The notes under the pieces: model-generated
The model's database searches: none
What the model was told of the DNA's origin: nothing
Seen by the model: the letters and a program-made list of their open reading frames with translations, nothing else
Made by a program: the position numbers and the translations under genes
In this document: positions 28,548-36,544 of the stretch, in pieces
Position numbering within the stretch: the stretch's first letter is position 1
Layout: every line of letters starts with the position of its first letter
Assembly (NCBI GenBank): GCA_002381565.1
Contig: DFWZ01000021.1
Coordinates: 1 to 64,000 of the forward strand
Source: Gallionella sp. UBA4121
GTDB lineage: Bacteria > Pseudomonadota > Gammaproteobacteria > Burkholderiales > Gallionellaceae
Length of the DNA: 64,000 nt
Reading direction: 5' to 3'

Positions 28548-28707
28548 AGTGCCGGCAATGATAATAAGGAACCATACTTTATGGCAAGTTAAATTTCCAT
28601 AACTCATGCAGATGTATGGCCAGCCCCGGTGTGCAACCCGGTATTTGACGACATGTCACGATATAAACAACCGGAAGTCTGCTTGATGCGAAAACCATAA
28701 AAAATAC

Positions 28708-28748
28708 TTGCATTAAGTATGGTACCTTACTATAATGAACCTTACTAT
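28708..28748 (+). promoter_or_regulatory. Plus-strand promoter with palindromic and repeated operator candidate
   Basis: TTGCAT (28708-28713), 17-bp spacer, perfect -10 TATAAT (28731-28736). The spacer carries AGTATGGTACCTTACT (28716-28731), a near-palindrome about GGTACC, and ACCTTACTAT occurs twice (28724-28733 and 28739-28748, 15 bp apart). Sits between divergent marR and the small exported gene; a natural MarR target (inference). Confidence 0.6.
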
Positions 28749-28939
28749 GATGCTGTTTACCAAACGACCTGACTCAAAAACGCCTGAAATCCTGCCCGGA
28801 TACCGGACAGGGGAACAAGGGGATTCAGCATGTTAAAAAATTGACTGCGGACGGTATCTGTCAGTTCATTTTTTTTAAGCCTGTAATTAGGCCCCGTATC
28901 AATATTCTTGGCAATTTAACTTTAATAAAGGAAAAACAA

Positions 28940-29191
28940 ATGAATGCGAAAAAAATTTCGATCGTTGGTATGTTGGCAGTTACGTTTTCATCTGTCGCCG
29001 TTGCAGGACCTGACTGGGAAATCATTCATAGAGCCGAAGCACGCAAAATATCTCATGACCAGGAGCTTATGAATAACGGCATGAAAAAGAATGTTACTTT
29101 TCTCGAACACGGCCCACGTGCAACATCAACGCCATACATGAATGCGGAACAGAAGTTGGAATCAGCGCAAAAACGTGGCTCAAGAAATTAA
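28940..29191 (+). CDS. Small exported protein of unknown function
   Basis: 83 residues from ATG 28940, with AAAGGAAAAAC upstream. Signal peptide about 1-22 (KKISIVGMLAVTFSSVAVAG), mature part charged and helical (DWEIIHRAEARKISHDQEL ... AEQKLESAQKRG). No cysteines. The promoter at 28708-28736 would give a leader of about 195 bases. Divergent from marR, so possibly co-regulated with the efflux pump. Family not recognised. Confidence 0.7.
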   Translation: MNAKKISIVGMLAVTFSSVAVAGPDWEIIHRAEARKISHDQELMNNGMKKNVTFLEHGPRATSTPYMNAEQKLESAQKRGSRN

Positions 29192-29470
29192 AGGCGAACC
29201 AAATATCCGGTTCATCCGCGCAGTGGCTTTGTTATCCGCAGCCGACGTGAGTGCAGTTACGCGCCTGGCAAGATCGAGCGCCATGAGTTGGCTCAGAAAA
29301 AATGCTGCCTGGAACGTTGATGCGTTATAGCGGTGATGCATGAACAGGTGCTTTGCGACCGCCCATAGAACGATGGCAGTATTCACACCAGTTAACCTAT
29401 ATCAAATTCAATCGTTTTCCAGTAACCGATTAATTACACGGGGGAGTTCAGCAACACATGGCATATCTAA

Positions 29471-29750
29471 AAAAATAGGGGTAAAAGCATATTGACAATT
29501 CAAAATTACTCACAAAGCCAGGCAGCGTAACGCTTTGCGCCATACAGAATGCAACAAAATATTAACACTTACGATAACTATTTGTTTTTTATAACTAATT
29601 TATAGTAACAAAAAACAGGCAGTGTAAGAAAAACCCTTATGAATCGCCGTTTTCAAGGCACAATCACCAGACTTATCCACAGAGTTATCCACAGATATTG
29701 TGGGTAATCAAAAATACTCTTTTACTTCTTGGGATTAGCTCACTTTTATC
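29471..29750. repeat. DnaA-box repeat element, copy A (decayed copy of the xseA upstream region)
   Basis: Aligns along its length with 49171-49444. Contains two exact DnaA boxes TTATCCACA (29673-29681 and 29685-29693) 3 bp apart and an inverted TTACCCACA (as TGTGGGTAA, 29699-29707). Its left end resembles the start of xseA (AAAAAATAGGG ... CATATTGACAATTC), but the frame stops after a few codons. The rest of the 585-bp gap 29192-29777 shows nothing else I can name. Confidence 0.8.
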
Positions 29751-29777
29751 ATGAAGAATATAGGAAGCGTGTTCAGG

Positions 29778-30356
29778 TTAAAAATACGCACGCACCTCAT
29801 TGATAACGGTTTGCGACCATTCTTTGCTTCCTGGATTAATGTTGTGAAACCGTTTAGTCGAGTTGACTCTGCACGATGATTTACTATAGTCGCAGCCGTC
29901 ACGCACAGTAAACTTATAAGTATAAGTTCGTGTGCTTCGGTCATTATCAACATAGTTTTCAGGCACAGACACGGTCACTTCATTGCTCCGGTCATACGTC
30001 ATTATCACCTGTGGTATCCCGTATTCCGATGCAGTCTGCCCGGCGATTGCAATGCATCGCGACGAATCAATATGTTGAAAAATAGTGCCGGCACCCGCAA
30101 ACCGCATATACGGATTGATGTTGTAATGCCCTGCCCTGCGCTCAGCTTCACCAAGCTCTGCCGGATCAATCTCATATATTTGCTTGGATATGTCGATGAT
30201 GATTAGCCGGCATGTGTTGGAAAAGCTGGTAGCTTTACCCAAAAGGACTGGCAGTTGCAGGGTCGGTTCATTGGCGGCGAAAACGTTGCCGGATATTGAT
30301 GCTGCAACCACAACTGCGACAACCAGTGTCTCGATAACAAGCGCGTGCGGGTTCAT
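29778..30356 (-). CDS. Exported protein of unknown function
   Basis: 192 residues. Signal peptide about 1-27 (VVAVVVAASISGNVFA). Mature protein with four cysteines that could form two disulfides (SNTCRL, SSRCIAI, DGCDYSKSSC). No domain recognised. Ribosome site AAAGGGGAA six bases before ATG 30356. Lies 21 bp after the LTXXQ-type gene on the same strand, so the two probably form an operon. Confidence 0.7.
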   Translation of the reverse strand: MNPHALVIETLVVAVVVAASISGNVFAANEPTLQLPVLLGKATSFSNTCRLIIIDISKQIYEIDPAELGEAERRAGHYNINPYMRFAGAGTIFQHIDSSRCIAIAGQTASEYGIPQVIMTYDRSNEVTVSVPENYVDNDRSTRTYTYKFTVRDGCDYSKSSCRVNSTKRFHNINPGSKEWSQTVINEVRAYF

Positions 30357-30377
30357 AACATTCCCCTTTGTCAGAGG

Positions 30378-30848
30378 TTACTTGTTGACACGTGAGTGAC
30401 GAATGTGGCGTTCTTGAAAATGCTTGTCGAACACTTTTTTCTGCACTTCAGTCAACGCGACATAAAATGCCCGGACTGTTGCCGCATGCTCGGCCATATT
30501 TTTTTCATGGGATTTCATGTTATCCAGCATTTGGTACAAGCGGTCAGGCGTACTCATATCCGTCCAGTCTTGATGCTCTGGCTTATCCATTTTGACAGAT
30601 TTTATTTTCCCCGAGAATTCAGTCCATGCCTTTTCCTGACCGGCCAACAGCTTGAGAGCGACATGCAGTGCCGACATACACTTGTCAAAATCGGCGCCAC
30701 CGTCAAAATACACGCCATCCCCATATTCGCTGCTCCCTGAATATCCACCATCATTTTTCGATGGCGCCTGTCCGTTGGCTAAAACACTATTGCTCAGCAA
30801 GACAGCAAGGCCAAGCAGGAGGCTCATAGTTTTTGGTTGGACATTCAT
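30378..30848 (-). CDS. Spy/CpxP-like (LTXXQ-motif) periplasmic protein
   Basis: 156 residues from ATG 30848; the frame continues upstream without signal-like sequence. Signal peptide about 1-24 (MSLLLGLAVLLSNSVLA), then an acidic Gly-rich spacer and helices ending in FYVALTEVQKKVFDKHF, the LTxxQ-type repeat of the Spy/CpxP group of periplasmic chaperones. The first motif is degenerate (PDRLYQMLDNM). Probably an envelope stress protein. Confidence 0.65.
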   Translation of the reverse strand: MNVQPKTMSLLLGLAVLLSNSVLANGQAPSKNDGGYSGSSEYGDGVYFDGGADFDKCMSALHVALKLLAGQEKAWTEFSGKIKSVKMDKPEHQDWTDMSTPDRLYQMLDNMKSHEKNMAEHAATVRAFYVALTEVQKKVFDKHFQERHIRHSRVNK

Positions 30849-31122
30849 GGTCTGTTGTTTTTTCAAGGAAGCGGGATATGCGAATGATCCGGCAATCTTT
30901 AAAAAACATCTGTTTGCTGGCGTACATAGTGCAAGGCAAAAAATCTGATGCGTACCAACATGACGTCTGCAAGACAAGTCATCCGCTGTCAACACCCGCC
31001 CATTTGTAACTAAATGTAACAGTCTGAACTATTCGACACCATAAGCATCTGATTTACTGTCGGCATTAGCTGACTCATGTTTCTCCCTGAACATGAATCT
31101 TGACTCCCTGTTGAGATATTTC

Positions 31123-31157
31123 GCCCCTGAACTTAATTGTTTCAGGGGCATTTTTTT
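31123..31157 (+). terminator. Stem-loop with T-tract
   Basis: GCCCCTGAA (31123-31131) pairs with TTCAGGGGC (31141-31149), followed by seven T. The T-run is on the plus strand although the flanking genes are on the minus strand, so it may serve antisense or a lost plus-strand gene. Confidence 0.55.
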
Positions 31158-31207
31158 GTGGGCGTCTGATAAAAAACTTCCTACGCACTCGCTTATGGTG
31201 CGTCGAC

Positions 31208-31402
31208 TCAAAAGTTCATTGGCGCGAACCTCGGTACGGTATTTCCTTCGTGCTGCACAAGCTCGAAAAAAGCGTCGCCGGGTCGAGTCCAAATCAAACC
31301 CTCGGCAGATTTATAAACGATCATGATGACTTGGGGATCGGACTCAAGCCGCGCCTCGCAGACAATCTCGTAGATACCCCCCTTGTAGTGCCGATACTTC
31401 AT
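31208..31402 (-). CDS. DUF1653 family protein
   Basis: 64 residues from ATG 31402 (MKYRHYKGGIYEIV), with GGAAGGTG upstream; a GTG at 31414 is an alternative. YRHYKGGIYEI, IVYKS, LIWTRPGDAFFE and VPRFAPM match the DUF1653 family, a small beta-barrel protein of unknown role. Full length for the family. Single gene. Confidence 0.88.
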   Translation of the reverse strand: MKYRHYKGGIYEIVCEARLESDPQVIMIVYKSAEGLIWTRPGDAFFELVQHEGNTVPRFAPMNF

Positions 31403-31526
31403 GTAGCTGCTCACCTTCCAATCGACGCTGCAATAAAACCAGCGAGCGTATAACGCGCCTTCAGCCTGGCGTGATTGCTGCCACCTTAATGCGCCGCCAC
31501 TATCAAAGACGCTTTACTTGGCCTTG

Positions 31527-31706
31527 CTAATGACGGCCATTCAAGTTGCGTAAGATATAGAGGCGCTGTTGCTCTCTTAGAGCGGCAACCATTTCGTCCC
31601 TAGCATCCATCTCACGCGCTGCATTGTGCTGGTTCTCTGTTGCTAATTCCGCAGACCGACAAGCTGCCTGCGGGTGCTCGAAGCCACAACTTCCGTTCTG
31701 AAACAT
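31527..31706 (-). CDS. Small hydrophilic protein of unknown function
   Basis: 59 residues (MFQNGSCGFEHPQAACRSAE ... LRNLNGRH), with a helical Ala/Glu/Gln-rich middle and two cysteines near the N-terminus. AGGTGG lies seven bases before the ATG. Codons look natural and there is no overlap with another gene. No family recognised. Confidence 0.5.
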   Translation of the reverse strand: MFQNGSCGFEHPQAACRSAELATENQHNAAREMDARDEMVAALREQQRLYILRNLNGRH

Positions 31707-31997
31707 GATGATCCACCTGTCAATAATTGCGATGTAATAACTCGATTATCGGCAGGGATTCCGGGATGTTTAGCCTGTTGCTGAAGGTTACAGAACTAGC
31801 GTGCCTCAGTCTGTCACGATGAAGTCCGGGAAATGGGTGGTCAAGCCGGCGCCCGACAGGCTGGAATATCCTGTGCCGACGCCACCGAAACCGGGATGGC
31901 GCTCAAGACTGAGCGGGAACTGCCGATAAATCGAATATTAAAGTTAAATAGGAAATCTTGAGGACCTGAGATCCTGCGAAAATAGAAAATCGCAACC

Positions 31998-32216
31998 CTA
32001 TTTAGCAAGCACGCTGATACGTACATCGCCCAACGACACCACCGAGCCTGCACGTATCTTGGCCGTCTTGCGCAACTCCAGCTGACCATCGACAGAGACT
32101 ACGCCCTCGGCCACCATCGCTTTGCCGGCGCCGCCGCTGTCGCACAAGCCGACCATCTTGAGCAGTTGGTTAAGCTCTACATACTCGCCGTTCAATTGAA
32201 ACTGAAGTTGTTGCAT
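31998..32216 (-). CDS. S4-domain RNA-binding protein (YbcJ-like)
   Basis: 72 residues covering one S4 fold: YVELNQLLKMVGLCDSGGAGKAMVAEGVVSVDG is its core (about 12-44), followed by the RKTAKIRAGSVV turn. Matches small YbcJ/RNA-binding S4 proteins that bind structured RNA; target unknown. Stand-alone. Confidence 0.9.
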   Translation of the reverse strand: MQQLQFQLNGEYVELNQLLKMVGLCDSGGAGKAMVAEGVVSVDGQLELRKTAKIRAGSVVSLGDVRISVLAK

Positions 32217-32268
32217 AAGGGATCCTGACTTATTGAGTTTCGTTACACGGTCACGATCGTTTAATCGT

Positions 32269-32537
32269 TTAGCGATCTTCCCGCGAGTGCCAGAGCCTCA
32301 GCACGAAATTATGGAATGTTGAATTTCGTAACGCATTTCATAGTGACCTACCAAAATACGCCGTACCTCACGAGGTTCAAACTCTTCCAGCCTTTCTCCC
32401 AGACGTGGCTGCACCATGAGTTTGGCGGGTGCTGCCGTCAGGGATTGCACAGCGGCTTGCTTGTTTAATGGCGACAGAAATTCATGCAGTCTTGTCAAAT
32501 CTGACAATGCCTTGCTCGTCCATTTCAATTCCATCAA
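32269..32537 (-). pseudogene. ParE/RelE-type toxin, frameshifted near the C-terminus
   Basis: From ATG 32537 the sequence reads as a ParE toxin (KALSDLTRLHEFLSPLNKQAA ... VGHYEMRYEIQHSII) and then stops at 32298 after SC. One base inserted in the short A-run at 32306-32308 (T-run on the coding strand) restores VLRLWHSREDR and a stop at 32269, the standard ParE ending that packs the core and carries conserved residues. So it is either a one-base deletion that inactivates the toxin or a sequencing error. Four-base overlap with the antitoxin upstream. Confidence 0.8.
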
Positions 32538-32794
32538 CGCGGCACAGGCAGTGGCTGATCGCTGCCGAGACTGTCAGCCCAAGCTTGCACGGATTGATGG
32601 TCGATGACTTGCCCTGCATCCACATCCGCCATCGCTTCCAGCGTCAGGCGACAACGCAATTCTTCCTGATCGACCCAAGCGGGCAATGCCTGCTTCACGA
32701 TCCATCCACGAGAACGCTCCATGCGAGCGGCGATCAAATCAACTTTCTCAATGAGTGGAACGGGAACATGCGCAGTGAGCACTTTAGTAAGCAT
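32534..32794 (-). CDS. Ribbon-helix-helix antitoxin (ParD-like)
   Basis: 86 residues. N-terminal RHH motif (VLTAHVPVPLIEKVDLIAARM, RSRGWIVKQAL) for DNA binding, acidic C-terminal half for toxin binding. Stop overlaps the toxin start (TGA within ATGA), the normal order antitoxin then toxin. Would autoregulate the pair. Intact although its toxin is frameshifted. Confidence 0.85.
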   Translation of the reverse strand: MLTKVLTAHVPVPLIEKVDLIAARMERSRGWIVKQALPAWVDQEELRCRLTLEAMADVDAGQVIDHQSVQAWADSLGSDQPLPVPR

Positions 32795-32943
32795 ACTGAA
32801 TCTCCTGAAAATCAGATTTAATCCTAATGATTATATTTAATTAGCACGAAGATGTGTGGCCGATCCTTGTACGGACCGCGAGGAGAGACATGCGCATCGT
32901 GGAGGGTATGGTGCAGTTGATGCACTCGGAGAACAGCGGAAGG

Positions 32944-32988
32944 TAATGCCCATTCAGGGATGGTGCTGTTTGAATCATGCTCAAATAT
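32944..32988 (+). repeat. 45-bp direct repeat, copy 1
   Basis: TAATGCCCATTCAGGG...TGCTCAAATAT; matches 33322-33366 at 40 of 45 positions, in the same orientation. Confidence 0.8.
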
Positions 32989-33321
32989 GTCGGCTATACC
33001 TCAATTTTTTCATATAGCCGTTGTCATGTTGATACGCATTAACAGCGGTGCGGTACCGCACAGATAAAGTTTGCAATGACGCGTAGTCTATAAAAAGCAA
33101 CTGAACATCTTTACCGGTTTGTCAGATTGGCTAAACGGCATCAGGAACATGGGAATTTTCCAATCTTCTTTCCATGACCAACGAAAAGGTACGCGAGCCT
33201 GTTCCCCGTTAATCGGTTTTTCAGATAAAAGCTGCCACCCAAAGGGAGGTATTTTTTAGCTGGGAGACGCTCGTTTGGTTTATTGCCCACGCTGTATTGG
33301 TGGGAATGATGGATGCAGCAA

Positions 33322-33366
33322 TAATGTCCATTCAGGGGTAGTGCTGTTTGAATTGTGCTCAAATAT
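33322..33366 (+). repeat. 45-bp direct repeat, copy 2
   Basis: TAATGTCCATTCAGGG...TGCTCAAATAT; five substitutions and no gaps relative to copy 1 at 32944. Confidence 0.8.
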
Positions 33367-33434
33367 TTCACCAACTGAAATAATCACTTTATCTGCACGT
33401 ACATACCGCATTAATTCAGGCAGTGTACACAGAC

Positions 33435-33457
33435 TTATCCACAGAATTTGTGGACAA
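33435..33457. promoter_or_regulatory. DnaA-box palindrome
   Basis: Exact box TTATCCACA (33435-33443) faces an inverted TTGTCCACA (33449-33457). The preceding CAGGCAGTGTA also occurs before the DnaA boxes of the element at 29471, so this may be a third, shorter remnant of that element. Confidence 0.6.
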
Positions 33458-33812
33458 CGTATTCCAGACTACCCCGCCCTTGCCGGAAAATAAATTATTC
33501 AGTGACGCGATTGACACACCCGACGACTCGACGCCGCCAACATCCCCGCCAGACTTTCAGCTTTTTGCATCCCCTGCCCCAACGACATCCACAACTGCAA
33601 TGAATACAGCGCCGCCAGCGAAGCGACACCGCCACTCAGTCACCCCTCACCTTCAATTCGTCACAGCAATTGCACCAGCAAGAGCATAGCGTCATCAGCA
33701 AAGGAAAATTTGAAAGGGTAACTGCGGCCTGTGCCAAATCGAGCGCAAATCCTTGAACAGACCGCGAGGAGGAATCCTATACCGACTTTGCCGAACTCAA
33801 ACTGTGGACGAG

Positions 33813-33840
33813 AAAAAAGCCTTGCATTGCTGCAAGGCTT
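33813..33840 (-). terminator. Terminator of tRNA-Asn
   Basis: On the minus strand AAGCCTTGCA, loop GCAA, TGCAAGGCTT and a T-run; plus-strand coordinates of the stem 33817-33840, poly-A 33813-33818. Starts 8 bp after the tRNA CCA end. Confidence 0.92.
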
Positions 33841-33848
33841 TATCTATC

Positions 33849-33924
33849 TGGCTCCCCGACCTGGATTCGAACCAGGGACCTGCGGATTAACAGTCCGTCG
33901 CTCTACCGGCTGAGCTATCAGGGA
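33849..33924 (-). tRNA. tRNA-Asn (GTT)
   Basis: 76 nt, full cloverleaf: acceptor TCCCTGA/TCGGGGA, D-arm AGCTCAGCCGGTAGAGC, anticodon loop CTGTTAA with GTT, T-arm GGTTCGAATCC, and an encoded 3' CCA. No second tRNA nearby. Lies next to a repeat-rich, gene-poor stretch, but I find no second copy of its 3' end that would mark an integration. Confidence 0.97.
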
Positions 33925-34175
33925 ATGAAGAGGTGCGCATCATATAGATACTGCCTGATCCGGTCAACATCAAATTCACTTTTTCGCACAAGAAATCATT
34001 CTTGCATGGCTTCAGATCATTAATCAGGCCAGTTTGCCGCACGGACAACTGCCCGCAAGCTGCGGCAATACCTCGATAATTTATTGAATAATTTGTTAAT
34101 GATCCGTTTGCCATACGCTGACGTATCGGCCATTCTGCGGCATAATACGCGCTTCGTTTTCAACCCCCCACTGCA

Positions 34176-35522
34176 ATGAAAATCACTGTGATTGGTTCCG
34201 GCTACGTCGGTTTGGTGTCAGGCGCATGCCTGGCGGATTTGGGTAATGACGTGCTGTGTCTGGATGTCGATCCGCGCAAGATCGAACTGCTCAACAACGG
34301 CGGCGTACCCATCTATGAGCCGGGCCTTGATGAAGTCATCAAAAGGAATATCGCGGCGGGCCGGCTGCGTTTTACCACCGACGTCGCGGCAAGTGTTGCG
34401 CACGGCCTGGTGCAGATGATTGCGGTGGGCACGCCATCCGAGGAGGACGGCTCGGCCGACCTGCAATACGTCATCGCAGCCGCCCGCAGCATTGCCCGCC
34501 ACATGACCGAATACAAGGTCATCGTGGATAAATCCACAGTACCGGTCGGCACAGCCGACAAGGTCAGGCAAGCCATGCAGGAAGAACTGGATCAGCGCAG
34601 CTTCGATCCTCAATCCTCGCTCCTCGCTCCTGAATTCTCCATGGTATCCAATCCCGAGTTTCTTAAGGAAGGCGCTGCGATAGACGACTTTAACCGCCCG
34701 GATCGCATCGTTATCGGCGCCGAGGATGATGCCGCCGTCAAAATCATGAAGGAGATGTACGCCCCTTTCCAGCGCAACCACGAACGCCTGATGGTCATGG
34801 ATATCCGCTCTGCAGAACTGACCAAATATGCGGCCAACGCCATGCTGGCCACGCGCATCTCGTTCATGAACGAACTAGCCAATCTGGCCGAACGTGTGGG
34901 CGCTGACATCGAGCATGTGCGCAAGGGCATCGGTTCGGACCAGCGTATAGGCTACAGTTTCCTGTATGCTGGCTGCGGCTACGGCGGATCATGTTTCCCC
35001 AAGGATGTGCGCGCCCTGCAACGCACCAGCGCAGAATATGGCTTGCCATTGAAAGTGCTGGAAGCGGTGGAACAGGTCAACAATGCACAGAAATCGGTCA
35101 TGCTGAAAAAGATCACCAAACGCTTTGGCAGTGACCTGACAGGCAAGCATTTCGCCTTGTGGGGACTCGCATTCAAACCCGGCACGGACGACATGCGCGA
35201 GGCTTCCAGCCGCGTGCTGATGGAAGGTTTATGGGCGCGCGGGGCTACCGTCACTGCCTTCGATCCGGCGGCCATGAAAGAAACCCGGCATATCTACGGC
35301 GATCGCACCGACCTGTGCTACGCAGACAACGCCAAAAATGCCCTGCAGGATGCCGATGCGCTGATTATCGTAACCGAATGGAAAGCCTTCAAGAGTCCGG
35401 ATTTTGGCATCATCAAAGCACGCCTGAAACAGCCGATTATTTTCGATGGTCGCAATCTGTTTGAACCAGCCGATATGAAGAAACAGGGATTCGAGTATTT
35501 CGGCATCGGGCGCGAGGGCTAG
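34176..35522 (+). CDS. ugd: UDP-glucose 6-dehydrogenase
   Basis: 448 residues. Oxidises UDP-glucose to UDP-glucuronate with two NAD+. Rossmann [17 protein letters not shown] at the N-terminus, [14 protein letters not shown], catalytic Cys in the GGSCFPKDV motif (about 269-277), and second nucleotide domain [16 protein letters not shown]. Residues about 144-155 ([10 protein letters not shown]) look like an insert against the usual direct run into VVSNPEF; the DNA there is a TCCTCGC-type simple repeat. Divergently oriented to the arn genes but feeds that pathway. Confidence 0.96.
   Translation: MKITVIGSGYVGLVSGACLADLGNDVLCLDVDPRKIELLNNGGVPIYEPGLDEVIKRNIAAGRLRFTTDVAASVAHGLVQMIAVGTPSEEDGSADLQYVIAAARSIARHMTEYKVIVDKSTVPVGTADKVRQAMQEELDQRSFDPQSSLLAPEFSMVSNPEFLKEGAAIDDFNRPDRIVIGAEDDAAVKIMKEMYAPFQRNHERLMVMDIRSAELTKYAANAMLATRISFMNELANLAERVGADIEHVRKGIGSDQRIGYSFLYAGCGYGGSCFPKDVRALQRTSAEYGLPLKVLEAVEQVNNAQKSVMLKKITKRFGSDLTGKHFALWGLAFKPGTDDMREASSRVLMEGLWARGATVTAFDPAAMKETRHIYGDRTDLCYADNAKNALQDADALIIVTEWKAFKSPDFGIIKARLKQPIIFDGRNLFEPADMKKQGFEYFGIGREG
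34605..34640 (+). repeat. TCCTCGC-type simple repeat absorbed into ugd
   Basis: GATCCTCAATCCTCGCTCC, then TCGCTCCTGAATTCTCC. Closely resembles the reverse complement of non-coding 37451-37500 and the DNA of the gspH leader. It is in frame and adds about ten residues before the conserved SNPEF motif. Confidence 0.65.
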
Positions 35523-35585
35523 ATTACAGCCGGAAACAGAGTGTGAATGATTGGCGCCCGCCAGCTTTCGGCGTCGTGCAACAGC

Positions 35586-36428
35586 TCAGTGCGGACGGCC
35601 CAGATCACACGCCAGACCGGCATCCTCTTTGACCATCGCCATCGCCTGTTCCACCGGGAGATGCAGCAACTCGCCCAGCTCGCTGTAGTCATCCGGCAAC
35701 GCCGCATCATCCCAGCCGTTTGCGGAATGGCGCGCCAGATTAACGGCCAGGGTAACGTTGCGCACGCGCTGCGATTTTACGCTGTCGCCATCCATCTGAG
35801 TTAACAGCAGTTCGGGCAAACCCCACTGCTTCACCAACTCCTTCTGCAATCCGGCCAACGTAAAGCCCAGCACCTGTTGCTGAACATCACGGCTGCGCAA
35901 GGCTTTGTCGTGCAGCTGAATATCGCGGATTTTCAACATGGCATCCGGCGCAAAACACCACATGAGCATCTCGGCGATGTCATGCAACAATGCAGCGACG
36001 CGTACTTCCTCGAAATGCATGTCGTGCAAATACACCGCCCAGTCATAGGCATATTCGGAAGCCCTGTTCGAACGGTGCACCATGCGCAGAAACGGCGGGA
36101 GCGCCACGGCATGGGTCTTGAACTGGTCTTCGATCAACGGGTACGGTGCGACATGATTAAAAAACGGTTCGGTGCCCAGCATCAGCAACGCCTGTTCGAC
36201 CTGGACAACTTCAGTCGTTTGCGCCTTGCGCTTATGACTCTGCAAATAGCGCAGCAGTTTGACCGTCATGATGGGATCATGCCTGATGGCATTGGCGATG
36301 GAATGCGCCGTCAGGTTTTGATCGTCCGTGCGCAACAAGGCAAGATCACGCGCGGTATGCCTGAGCACGGGCAGCTCACTCTGACTGAGTTTATGCACCC
36401 ACTCATTCAATGCCTTGTTATCTTCCAT
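35586..36428 (-). CDS. HDOD-domain signalling protein
   Basis: 280 residues from ATG 36428, with AGGGG just upstream; a GTG at 36446 would add six residues. HDOD fold: LPVLRHTARDLALL, ANAIRHDPIMTVKLLRYL, ALLMLGTEPFF, and the degenerate HD signature VAALLHDIAEMLMWCFAP (about 140-157). HDOD proteins act as protein-interaction modules in signalling rather than proven hydrolases. Last gene on the minus strand of the arn region, 116 bp after arnD; link to arabinose modification not shown. Confidence 0.88.
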   Translation of the reverse strand: MEDNKALNEWVHKLSQSELPVLRHTARDLALLRTDDQNLTAHSIANAIRHDPIMTVKLLRYLQSHKRKAQTTEVVQVEQALLMLGTEPFFNHVAPYPLIEDQFKTHAVALPPFLRMVHRSNRASEYAYDWAVYLHDMHFEEVRVAALLHDIAEMLMWCFAPDAMLKIRDIQLHDKALRSRDVQQQVLGFTLAGLQKELVKQWGLPELLLTQMDGDSVKSQRVRNVTLAVNLARHSANGWDDAALPDDYSELGELLHLPVEQAMAMVKEDAGLACDLGRPH

Positions 36429-36544
36429 CATGCCCCTCACTTTCACACATTATCGGCAAACTGAACAAAGACTTTAGGCAACAAGCCATTGGAAGCGTCC
36501 TTCAGCACCCCATGACTAACATTAACGGAGCTTATACGGCGCAA

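Larger units (their letters stand above)
32795..33812. other. About 1 kb without convincing genes, rich in short repeats
   Basis: No open frame here has both a ribosome site and protein-like content. It holds the 45-bp direct repeat pair at 32944 and 33322, a DnaA-box palindrome at 33435, and a repeated GACCGCGAGGAG motif (32875 and 33758 regions) preceded by ATCCTTG. Looks like decayed mobile or intergenic DNA next to a tRNA. Confidence 0.5.

Noticed and set aside
28044..28607. Longer MarR start at 28607
   Set aside because: The extra 20 residues are hydrophobic (VWFLIIIAG) and unlike MarR N-termini, with no ribosome site; the start at 28547 is preferred.
29180..29386. 68-residue minus-strand frame (MNTAIVLWAVAKHLFMHH...)
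   Set aside because: Somewhat protein-like, but no clear ribosome site and it overlaps the end of the 28940-29191 gene; not enough support to list.
29673..29707. Chromosomal replication origin
   Set aside because: Only three DnaA boxes, no dnaA, dnaN or gidA genes nearby, and a second copy exists at 49374, so oriC is unlikely.
33423..33689. 88-residue Pro/Thr-rich plus-strand frame
   Set aside because: GTG start inside a DnaA-box palindrome, low-complexity translation and no ribosome site.
33731..33913. 60-residue open frame ending in FEPGTCGLTVRRSTG
   Set aside because: The text is a translation of the antisense strand of tRNA-Asn, a well-known artefact.
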